Below, one piece after another: positions 1 through 10,771 of a stretch of 64,000 nt of DNA (position 1 is its first letter; each line of letters opens with the position of its first letter). Source of the DNA: Climacteris rufus (lineage: Eukaryota > Chordata > Aves > Passeriformes > Climacteridae). Below the pieces are notes generated by a model that made no database searches, had not been told where the DNA came from, and saw nothing but the letters and a program-made list of their open reading frames with translations. The position numbers and the translations under genes are program-made. Where the stretch lies: contig VZRZ01008711.1 in NCBI GenBank assembly GCA_013398175.1, positions 247 through 64,246 of the forward strand, written 5' to 3'.

Positions 1-1064
1 TCTTGTGCAGGTCCCTTTACCTTACTACGTTTTATGGCAAGACCAGCTTTCAGAAGAATTTGGATTATTTTCTTTCCCTTTTCAAAAGCTTCTTCTGCTG
101 TATTGCCCCATACAATGATATCATCAATATATTGTAAGTGTTCTGGAGCTCTACCCTGTTCCAGGGTGGTATGGATCAGTCCATGGCAGATGGTGGGGCT
201 GTGTTTCCACCCCTGGGGCAGTCGGTTCCAGGTGTATTGGACACCCCTCCAGGTAAAAGCAAACTGGGGCCTGCATTCTGCTGCCAGAGGGATTGAGAAA
301 AAGACATTGGCGATATCGATTGTGGCATACCATTTGGCTGCTTTTGACTCCAACTCATACTGAAGTTCCAGCATGTCTGGTACGGCAGCACTCAGAGGTG
401 GTGTAACTTCATTCAGTCCCCGATAGTCTACCGTCAGCCTCCATTCCCCACTAGACTTTCGTACCGGCCATATAGGGCTGTTGAAGGGTGAGTGGGTTCT
501 GCTGATTACTCCTTGGCTTTCCAGTTGACGAATTAGTTCATGGATGGGGGCTACAGAGTCTCTGTTGGTGCGATACTGTCGCCGGTGCACTGTCCTAGTA
601 GCAACTGGTACTTGCTGGTCTTCAACCTGCAGCAATCCTACAATGAAGGGATCTTCTGAGAGGCCAGGCAGGGTGGATAACTGTTTGATCTTCTCTGTGT
701 TCACTGTAGCTACTCCAAAAGCCCATCGATACCCTTTTGGATCCTTGAAGTACCCTCTTCTGAGATAGTCGATGCCGAGGATACAAGGGGCCTCTGGGCC
801 AGTCACAATGGGGTGCTTTTCCCATTTGTCCCCTGTTAAGCTCACCTCAGCCTCTAGTACACACAACTCCTGGCATCCCCCTGTCACTCCAGAGATCCAG
901 ATGGGCTCTGCACTCCTGTGCCTGGATGGCATCAGCGTACACTGTGCACCGGTGTCTACCAAAGCTCTATACTTCTGTGGATCTGATGTGCCAGGCCATC
1001 GAATCCACACAGTCCAGTATACTCGGTCGTCCCTTTCCTTCTCCTGGCCAAAGGCAGGGACCCT
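1..1064 (-). pseudogene. Endogenous retrovirus protease and reverse transcriptase (pro-pol), truncated by the window edge
   Basis: The minus strand is open with no stop from 1064 to the window edge, about 354 codons. It encodes a retroviral aspartic protease followed by the N-terminal half of reverse transcriptase. The protease active-site motif LVDTGA is read around 945-965. The RT has the motif A aspartate in TIDIANVF near 300-325, an LPQGW motif near 215-235 and the catalytic box YIDD near 120-132. The YIDD form and the surrounding pattern suggest an ERVL-like (class III) element rather than an alpharetrovirus-like one with YMDD; that assignment is inference. RNase H, integrase and the 3' LTR would lie left of the window. 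The frame is the same as the upstream gag frame, separated by one TAG at 1067-1065. I call it a pseudogene because gag is broken, although this stretch itself has intact key residues, which suggests a fairly recent insertion. Confidence 0.9.
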
Positions 1065-1660
1065 CTATTCCTGTTCCTGGTGAGAGTATTCACTATCTGA
1101 CCTTCGTGACACCACATCAGAAGCTCCCTCTTCAAGGCTGTGGGAAGTTATTTTAGTTCTTTTATTTCTGAGAGACCACTGATTTTCTTCTTGTCTCTCT
1201 GCATCAACTGCACTGACAGACTTCTTGGGTGGTTGCTTCTTGACAGGTCTCTTCCGTCTCAGTTCACGGACACGGGCTTTCAGCTTAGAGGTGGGTTCAC
1301 CATCCCATTTCCTCATGTCCTCCCCCTGCTCACGCAGAAAGAACCAGAGTTCATTACATGGTCTGTCCTTAGGGCTTTCCTTCAATCTGGCTGGAGCAGG
1401 AGAGGAGCTATCTCTTAGGCTGCCCCTAAGAGCTGGGGTGCTGGCTCGTAGGGATGAGGAGGTACCCAGAGTGTCTTCTATGTTTTGGAGCCAGGAGGAT
1501 GCCGTCTCTACAGTTGGTGTATCCATTTGTGGGTAATACAGTGCTACCAAGCTGCTGGACAAACTGTCCTCTGTCAAAGATTCAGCTAATTCAGGTACAT
1601 TTTATTTTGTGAAGTATTTCACTGGTTCTTCTTTTCAGGCCATAGCAGAGGGTGAGGTGA
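1065..1660 (-). pseudogene. Endogenous retrovirus gag C-terminal remnant
   Basis: A minus-strand frame open from 1601 to the TAG at 1067-1065 encodes a hydrophilic, Ser/Arg/Lys-rich protein of about 178 codons. It has a basic stretch (RELRRKRPVKKQPPKK) near 1230-1280. It is in phase with the protease-RT frame that follows. The upstream end is damaged: the same frame continues past a TAA at 1604-1602 and a TGA at 1637-1635 with plausible coding sequence to about 1660, and then I lose it. No ATG begins the open part; the first codon after which it could be read as a long frame is a TTG at 1577. I see no CCHC zinc knuckle and no 5' LTR or primer-binding site in the next few kilobases, so the element is truncated on its gag side. 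Identification as gag rests on position and composition plus the linked protease-RT, not on a diagnostic motif. Confidence 0.7.
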
Positions 1661-4600
1661 TTTATTGTTATCAGTAATAACCTGAATTGCTAAGAATTTT
1701 CCCAGGGTTTGAAAGAAGGGGAAAGCATGTGGGGAAGAGGAAAAGTAGCAAATCCTACCTTTGGCCAGCTTGCCTTGTCACAGCCTACTTCTTTAGGTTC
1801 TGGACAGTTAATCTGCATTATATATAGTCCCTTATTAGATTCTTAGGTATTCCCTAAAGGCTGACATTATAAAGGAAAGAGAAGATCAAACAACCAACAA
1901 TTTAGGGTAAGTTCATGTTAAAGTGTGGTTCTAATCAGAAAAAGGGGCTATAAAACTAGCACCTTTAAACTCAACAGACTGTACTCATATTAAATTGTAT
2001 AAACTTCTTTTACTGATGAAAATACGCTTTTACTGTTTTTTAACACCTGGTCAGCAAAGTGATGCCTGAGCGAATTGTATTGTCTTGACCTTCATCAGCA
2101 AAGTCATGTACTTGTTACCCTCTGCATTTTTTGGAGCAGTGAAACTTCACTGGTTTTACTGCGGGGATATTTGATTCTAAGGCATTATTGCTTAGAAGGT
2201 AGCCTGTAGCCTTCCTGGGTCTACAGCCCACTCAAAAGCTGATGGGTGAGGGTCAGGTAGAAAGCACGTGGTCTAAATGCCAAAGGCCAAGATGAAAATG
2301 CAGCTTAGTGAAAACTCAGCCTGAAAATTAAGCGTGTTTGGAACAGAATTCAGTAAGAAATGTCAGTACCTTGACATTCAGAAAGTCCCTGAACGAGCAA
2401 AGTTGTGGCCAGTACCTAATACAAACGTAGCCTGTGCTTTGGTAAAGCAGTCTCCAGGCTACTTGCAGGTTTCTATGTTGCAGATTTTAACATGACCACT
2501 CATATAATTGTCAATAGAGCTATTTTAAGCAGTCCTGTAGGAAATCCAGTCTTTCTGAAAGCCTTTTGAACTGAGCTAATATGAAAACTTGTTTCGAAAT
2601 TTCCTTTGGGATGGGAATAGTAAAGAAGGAAATAACCAGCACAGCAGTTGATTTCAGAGTCTCCTGAGGTGTCCTGAAAAAGAGGAACTACCCACTCTAG
2701 CTGGACTTCAGACAAACTATGGAGCATGCAGTACTTCCTGCTGAGTCTTGGTTTGCTATGTGCTTTGTGGACACACAGGGCAACTTTTCCAAGTTTTTTC
2801 AGCTGGCATTAGTGCTCTAGGTTCTAGGTGTCCCTGGCAGAAATGGGTTACCAGAGGCTGTTGTCCTCTTGGGTTGGTGTAGAAGGTTTGGGAGTCCCAC
2901 AACTCCTAGTTGAAGCAGGGTAGGATGGTGATAATGTCCCAGACAGTGGGTCACAGCATCACCACACTCAATGCTTGTCAGATGCCTGGGTACCACCTCC
3001 CATATTCTTCCTCCCTTATTTGAGACCTGAGCTGCATCTCCCCACTGTCATCCAGGTGGTTCTGTTGATAACAGGGATTTCTGTTCAGCCCTTTCTCTCT
3101 TTTTTTGAGTGGGGAATGAAGGTGTCAGCTGCCTTCATGGTTCTCTGCACTGCAAGTTAATGGGCTGAACACAGCAACAGGATAAAAACCTGATCCATTT
3201 CACACTGTCTTTTACGAAAAAATAAGTAATGATTCCCACCACCAAATGGGACTAAGATTATGAATTCATAATCTCTTTCAATGGATCTTCTTATCTTTCT
3301 TGTCTTCTCCTTCAGAATATCAAATATTTGTGTCCTAATTGTCTTCAGTTCATCAGTAGAAATGGAAGAAACAAGGGTCATGCTCTGCTATCACTGAGAC
3401 CTTTCCTACAGTCTTCAGCCACATCCAGCCTTTGTGTTTCTTCACCTTTCATTTCTCGTAAGGAAAAGAGAACCACATTCCTACCCTCCTGTAAACTACC
3501 TTGGCTATAAAGTAGTGAAGTAGATGTCAGCCAGTGACATCTGGTTTTGTCTCTGCATTGAACACTGGCTTCTGCAGCATGGTAATACTTTACACAAGCG
3601 GCCAGAGGGGTGGGAAAATAAGAAATTTCTACATGTTTGTCTTCTTTATTAAAATAAATGGATCACCAAATGAGTGGACAGTTCACAATTCATCAGGGAA
3701 AAATCAATACAGAGGAGGTTTTTCACTACAGTTTATTGGACAGAAAGCCTTATATGCCTAAATACCACAAGGACATGGGAAGCTAGGTACACCTCCAAAT
3801 ATTTCAAATAAAAGCAGCATTTTCTAAACACTGGCAGTGATTTTCTTTGTAAATAGGTTTAACCTTGGACCTTCTGTCATCTTGTATTTTTACACAGGAA
3901 ATTAATTTTCTACATCCTCTGTGTGCAAAGAGAAGACAGAAAGTCGAAAAACTCCAAGAGATTTTAAAAAAAAGCCTCCATATAAATTTTAAAATTAAAC
4001 AGATGTTACATGATAACCATTAAATCTAAGCTATGGGTTCTGAAGTTATAAACTATACATGATGTTCTGAAGCAAGAGACGAAATAGATCTTTTTCATTT
4101 ACTGAAAGTTTTCCAGATCAAAAAGATCAGGATTTAGATGAATCCATACAGGCCTGGTGTTCCAACAAGAGTTTATAAACATTCAAAATAAGTAAATGCT
4201 CTCACAATAGCTAGTAAACAGACATGGGTAGAGATGTTCTGTGACTTTCCAGCTCTGCTGGGAATGCAGTTATGCACTGCCATGAGCCTGACCACTGAGA
4301 TCGCCATCCTCAGTGGGCATTAGGGTGGATCGAGGGAAAGTTAAAGGTAAGGCTGTCTTCTTGCCTGGTCACTTGCTGCAATCCTTGATCCATGTCTGTA
4401 ATACCAGAAAAAATCCCCAGATCTTGTGTTTTTTAGTTCAAAACAATGTCACATTACAGGAAAAGGAATTGGAGATGTGATGAGAGACATACTCCAGTAG
4501 GAGAAGACCTCCAATGTCCAAGAGAAAGAGAAGACAAAAGCCAGTTCAGTCTTTCCCTGCAATTGGAAAATTAAGCAGAGACTATTAATGAGTGACTAAG

Positions 4601-7600
4601 CCTCACAGAAATAGCAAGAGCCTTCACACTATCACCTGATTTTTTGTGCCAGGCTCATATTTCTATTCACCGTAGAGGAACCTCAAATTGCTTCCACTGT
4701 CCTTCAAGAGGGGTACACTCTCCTTCATTGAACAAAAGTTCAGAGGATGTAAAAATATATACTGCCATTCCTGTTGGTGTTAGATTGTACCTCCAAATCA
4801 TATATTTTGTCATTTCAGTGCTGTAGACTTTCTGTGCCCCAGAGAAGGGTGACTTTATGTCAGCCTTTTATCTTCTCAAATACATCCCTGTTCAACCTTA
4901 TTTTCCTCTTGATTTCCTCCGTCTGGTTTTCATATAACCCTGAGCAACTGTACAAGGTCTGTATATGTAGTCTTTTGCTTGTTTCATCTTTACTGAGTTG
5001 CCTTTCTGCTGAATATCTGCTTAACGTGATTTTTATTTGGATCCATTTCAGTTTTAATCTTATTTCTGGCCTTCATGACAGAGCCTCTCTATCAACTTCT
5101 CAACTTATAAACGTTGTTTAGCAGTTTCTGGTATGCACACAGCAATCCAGTCACCGAAAAATCAAGAAAGCTTAACTCCATGTGGTGCACAGTATTGAGT
5201 AATTAATCCCGTTAGTATAAAGGCTTTCCCTCCCAAATACCATTCATTTAAAGAGTGTAGGGATGTCTGGGAAAGCAGGAGGACTATTTCTTTTGCATAT
5301 TTCTTTTCCTCTGGAAACATCAGGCAGTGGATTGTGGTGTTTCTGCTTCCCCTAGAAAGGAACATTTAAGGGGCTATGAAAATAAACCGTGTTGCCCAAA
5401 AGCTCAAATGAAAAAAGGCAGAATTCCACAGCAACCTGTGAGGCTGCCCTCTGAATGTTCAAAAACCCTAAAAGTACTTCACTTTTTGGAGGGACTGAAG
5501 AAACTCTAATGGAAGAGCCAGTGCTGGCCTCCAGCTGAGGTTCATAGCTCCCATGAATTACGGCATAGACCCTGTTCATACTCTCTAACTGTACCTCATG
5601 TCTTCCCTCTCTTGTCTCCTTGATGTCTACCAAATCAGCCCATAGAAATTAAATCTGTATTTTAATTTGTTATGATTTTTGCTTTTTTTTCCCTTGAAAG
5701 CCAATATTTTATAAGGATTCCCTGGTGTAATTTTGAAGAAAAGGGAAGTCCACAATTTTGTTTAGAAATACCCTACACACAGTGTGTTTTCCAGTGTTTA
5801 TACCAAATGTATTGATTTAATGCTGTTTTCCTCACCCACTCACAGAGCTCTAGTTTTTGGGATAAATCCCAGCACCTGGCACATAATGCATAGTTGATTG
5901 TGACTTGGTAGATTGGCTACGGCATTGGACAAGGTACAAATGGATATAGAGACCATTTTTAGGAAAGTCCACCACAGAAAGAGTCCATGGTTTAAGGATC
6001 AAGTTGGTTCTGCAGAGGTGCTGAGACTTAGGAATATATTGCTGTAATGTAATTTTTTCACTCTTTCTTTTTGAAAGACCAACAATATATTTGGATAAGA
6101 AAGAGGCAGAACAGAAGCTCAAGACTGCATATTTAGGGGATGGGAATATCAAAACAGCATAGACAGAGAATTAAAAAATACTGTGCTAAGGATTCTCTGT
6201 ACTTAGACATCTCGAGGTATCTTTTATGATAGTTTTGAGCCCATACGTGTACTTTGATGTGCACTGTGCATACTTTTATCTGATTAGTCTTTCAAAAAAA
6301 GATAAATCAGATCATTCTAGACACGTCTGATTTTTTTAAGAGCTGTAAGAGAATTTATCTTCATACAAAAGGATATAAGTTTAACTTTTTCTCTACTTTT
6401 AAAAAAATCACCTGATACCAATTAGAATTCTTTTACTGCTGGGCTGATTTATAGTACTGTAATACAGCACTGAAAATATGAAAGCAGAGAAGCAATATTT
6501 CAAAATGCAGCATAAAATCAACAATAAAAATGTATATTTATAACCCAAAAAGTATGATTTCATCCTGGAGAATTACCAAGCTAATAGCAGTAATAAGCAT
6601 GATTTTAGTTATACCATACTGTACTTATTAAACACTTCAGGGGACTTGTGAATAAATCAAATCACAGGATCATTTCTGGATATTTGAACATATTTTTATA
6701 TATTATAAAAACATCGACAACTATCACAACTGGTTATCATTTATTCATGTTTTCCAAAAAAGGTTTTAATCATAGACCTCATTGTTACATCTTACAAGAT
6801 ACTGGGCTGATGCCTGCAGGCTGGAAAAGTAACTCCATTTAATAAATTTAGATTTAATATCTTATGGAGATAAAATTAAAGCAGAAAAAGTATGTGCAAT
6901 AATGTGAATTATACTCACTATCCCAGGAAATCTTGTTTGTTGTAGGGAGGATGTTTCAAAGGAAGGAAGAAAAATGTTTTAGTAATAAAGATGGGCCATA
7001 ACAAAAACCCTGGAGCCAAGCTCATGAGATACAGTATGGAAAGTGTGGATTCAAACTCATACTTTGTAGATCTATCACAGGCTCAACCCTAGACTTGAGG
7101 AACAAGATTTTTCCTTTGGAAGTGAATGAGTGAAGGAATGGTGCTTTCTACTATTAGTTGCAGCTGTAATACAACAAAGTCCAGAGGACTCAGGTAAAAA
7201 TGGCACTCCACTGTGCTAGGTGCTGTAGTGACACAGTAAAAAAAAACTGTCCTGCTTTGAGAATGGTCCAGGACAGAGAAGCAAGATGAATAGTTGGAAT
7301 AGAAGCAGATACAGGAAAGTAAGAACACACTGAGTTGTAAAGAAGCTAGTAGAACCTGAAGGTTGCAGGTGACTGGAGTTTAGACATATGTTCAATCAGC
7401 ACTTCCTGGTCAATCCAGACGTCTGCAAGGCAACAAATGAACGGTTGATTCCCCTAGGAAATAGACCCTGTAAGTAATCTGTTATTGTTTGAGCTCCATG
7501 GAAGCTAATTTTTTTGTACCAATTTACAATTAGAAATACACACCATTTAAGAACTTGGTCCCATGTCTTCTACTTTGCTATTTGTGGGACAGTGTGGTCA

Positions 7601-10231
7601 ATTGGAAATTCACAGATGTAGAAGATCTGAAGTCCACCAGAAAGAAAGGCTTTTTCCATGTTGATCTATTACAGGATGGAGCTATTATTTTGTAACAGTA
7701 ATTTCAAAAGTTATAGTAGTTTCTTCATACTTTTCCTCATGCCTGATCTTTTCTTGTAAAAAAAAGAAAATGTTCCTTTGATTTTGTTTTCTGTACATTA
7801 TACAATAGGGTTGTAGGAAATCACTGCCTTCAACCAATCTTCTTTTCAGCCATTGTTTTTCAGAGTTTATGGTGAAACAAATTTCTTCATGGTGTGAACA
7901 CTATGAAATGACAACTTTCAGCCCATAGTGAATTGTTCTGGCTCAGTTAAAATCCTAGAAAATAAAGATTGTTTGTAGAAATACTTAGTTAATAAAAATA
8001 CTGGTGGAAGTCTTTATGATAGTAGCAGGAATGAAAAGTTCTGTTGTAATGTTTTCTGGAAATAGGGCCACAATGATTTGTTCAGGAATCTCTTCTGATC
8101 TAATCATAGAAGAAAAAGTGTTCCTGTCAAGTTTAATCCCAGATCCTCTGTCAGCCAGTGCATATTTTCAACAGGCACTATCAATAGACAAGCAGCATTG
8201 AGAAAATATTTTTTTGTTTTACAGTATCCTGAGTAAGAAATAAAAAAAAGGGATCCTAATGACATTCTTTAGAAATAACAAGACAAGTAGAATACAAATA
8301 ATTGTTGCACTGTGATTTGAAGAAGGAAATAAAGGACAGTAAAGAAAATAAATTATTGTCCTTACTGCAAGGGTCTGCACTGTACTGCCACATCCTTTGA
8401 GGTGCTCTTCCTAGGTAAAAGAGCTGACTGGCTTGGTGGACACCTAGGATGTTTCCACTATAGATGCAGATACATTTGTGTATGTTGCTCTTTGTGAGCT
8501 TGCTTTCCTCAGCTACATGTCATGAATACCAGTGGTCTGGGAAACAACAGACTGAGAGCAACCAACCCAAGATACGTATACCCTGCACAACAGTCTACAG
8601 TGCAGAAACACATCGAATAACTCTGAATCTCAAAGCAGTCAGTGGAGTAAAAGGGATGTGCTGTAAAATGTGAAAATAAACTTACTTGGAATTAGTTTCT
8701 CTGTCTATCTCTTCACATTCAGAACTGCACCGTGCGGACACATCCTGACAAACCAAGTTAAGACAAAGTGAATGAAGAGAGTCTCATAAGGCCTGTCAAA
8801 GGAGGACAAGTTTAAAAACAAAAGTAAATTTGTAATCCACACATGAAAAATGCATGTGGCGGACAGTTTTTCTGACAAGAGGTTCTGTAAACCTTGTTGT
8901 GTCTCCTTCACAAGCTCGGAAAAAGGAAAGGACAGTCCTCAGGATATCTAAACCCCCAAAGACCACAAAGACTACAGGCTTTAAATGCACAGAAAACACT
9001 ATGCAGAGACTTCCTTTATAAAATAAAGGTAAAAATTTATCTGACTTTCAAAACTGTCACCTTTCTTAGTGTCACTACTTCTCTCCTTCTTTCTTCTCTA
9101 CCTATTACCTAGGTTTTAAATTCCTATCTCCAATTTTAAAATTTGCTTTGATGGAGCCACTGATGCGCTGTGGTGGAGCTCTGCTCCAAAGGACTGAATG
9201 ATTAATCTTTTAATTTGAGGCTGGCCAGGACTGGTACCATGAATATGTGATTTAGGTGGGAGACATGTCTATTTTACGTGTGCTGTTCATCCATGACCTA
9301 AGAGACTCATCTGTGCTCATCAAGTGAGTTCAACACATCTCTGCTGCCTTCCTCTGTTGGCAGCAGCAATGTGTGAAGACAAGGATGGAAAAATTGCCAC
9401 ATCTTCTTTTTTTGTGACTCATAATAAGGCAGGCTTACGAAAGGAATTATGTGTATTATGTTGCCATTAAAAAACGTTCTGAAATATATGTAATTTTACA
9501 ATGGACTTGAGCAAAACAAATGTTGAAAAATGTTGGCCAATAAAAATGGAAACATTGATTTTTTTTTTTAAAGAATACATGGTACAGTATTCTCATACAG
9601 TCCACAACATCTCATGTGAGGAGGCTAAACTCTTCTGCAAAGTCTTAGATGAGTGGTTAGCTGGACCGAACCAAAATGGGTAGAAATTTAAGCTGTATAT
9701 TCCTACAGCCATTGCAGGATTGTAAAATGATCCTCTCAATTAGTTTTTTTTTTTTGCAAATGAAGTGGTAAGGTTTATGGCAGGAACAGCATTTCATTGA
9801 ACATTATTTTTCTTCTCTCATTTTTCCCTCCAATAAATTAATTGAAAGTAAAACCTTGGGATTCACTCCTGAGAGAGGCACAGTACATTTTTCCCAGAAA
9901 CCTTTTCTGTAGTGCATGTTATTGGCAAAAATTATGAAAAAACCCTCAAGAGGTGCATCTGGGCTGAGGAATGTGTGTGTGTTCTAGCTTCTGATTTTGT
10001 TTAGTGTTAATCTGGAGACAGACATCTCTTTCATGAAAGGTCGTAAGGGGTGGTAAACTTCCTGTGTGTACTTACTTTTTTTGGGTAGCATAAATAGAAT
10101 ATATGAAGTCTGAAGCTTAGCAAATGTAACTACATTCGGACAAAGAGAATTCTTCATCTGCTCCTTCAAAACCTCCTTGTTATTTTTCAGCCCAAGTGAA
10201 TAGATCCTTAATTGTTTCACTAAATCTGACT
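1661..10231. other. AT-rich stretch with no recognisable gene or repeat
   Basis: I read this interval on both strands and found no frame with convincing coding character, no tRNA or rRNA, and no LINE or LTR that I recognise. It holds short A and T runs (for example near 9560 and 9743) and scattered AT-rich segments. The longest frames, about 60 to 115 codons at 4774-5121 and 5850-6152 for instance, lack domains, have biased compositions and overlap frames on the opposite strand. The likely state is intergenic or intronic DNA. Old, highly diverged transposons could be missed by eye. Confidence 0.6.
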
Positions 10232-10595
10232 GAGGTGTTCACCTCAATGCCTTTCTTGAGATGAAGGGCCCAGAACTGAACACAGAATTTGAGGTGTGTT
10301 CTCACTGGTGCTGAGTACCCGGGTACAACCCCTGCCCATGTCCTGCTGGCCACACTATTGCTGATCCAGGCCAGGAGCCATTGGCCTTCTTGGCCACCTG
10401 GGCACACCCTGGCTCATGTTCAGCTGCTGTCACCAGCACCCCCAGGGCCTTTTCCTGTGGGCAGCCCTCCAGCCACTCTGCCCAGCCTGTGGTGTTGCCT
10501 GGGGTTGTTGTGATCCAAGGGCAGGACCTGGCACTTGGCCTTGTTGTGCTTCGTGCTGATGGCCTGGGCACATGGATCCAGCCTGTCCTGATTCC
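10232..10595 (-). mobile_element. CR1 LINE fragment (ORF2 3' portion), minus strand
   Basis: The reverse complement aligns by eye with the plus-strand CR1 at about 51640-51980 in this same window. Both share the phrases encoding a Cys-rich/HNNPR segment, GVLVTAAEHEPGCAQVAKKANGS, and a block ending in a 'tgtgttcagttttgggccc'-like string. This is the region just after the reverse-transcriptase core of CR1 ORF2. The piece lacks both the 5' part of the element and the usual CR1 3' end with its TTCTATGAT-type tail. Its far end, around 10511-10595, is repeated after the N at 10646 (see the duplication entry), so the real copy probably ends once, not twice. Confidence 0.88.
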
Positions 10596-10771
10596 CTGAG
10601 TAAATTTCAAGAACTAGAGAGATACGACAGGATAAGATTTTTTTTNTGATCCAAGGGCAGGACCTGGCACTTGGCCTTGTTGTGCTTCGTGCTGATGGCC
10701 TGGGCACATGGATCCAGCCTGTCCTGATTCCCTGAGTAAATTTCAAGAACTAGAGAGATACGACAGGATAA
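10511..10771. repeat. Exact 125-bp direct duplication flanking a single N
   Basis: The 125 bases at 10511-10635 recur without any difference I can find at 10647-10771. The 11 bases between them are GA, a short T run and an ambiguous N at 10646. The duplicated unit spans the end of the CR1 fragment and about 40 bases of flanking DNA. Perfect identity in an otherwise mutated repeat, together with the N and the homopolymer, points to two overlapping contigs joined without collapsing the overlap. A genuine very recent tandem duplication is the less likely alternative. Confidence 0.93.
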
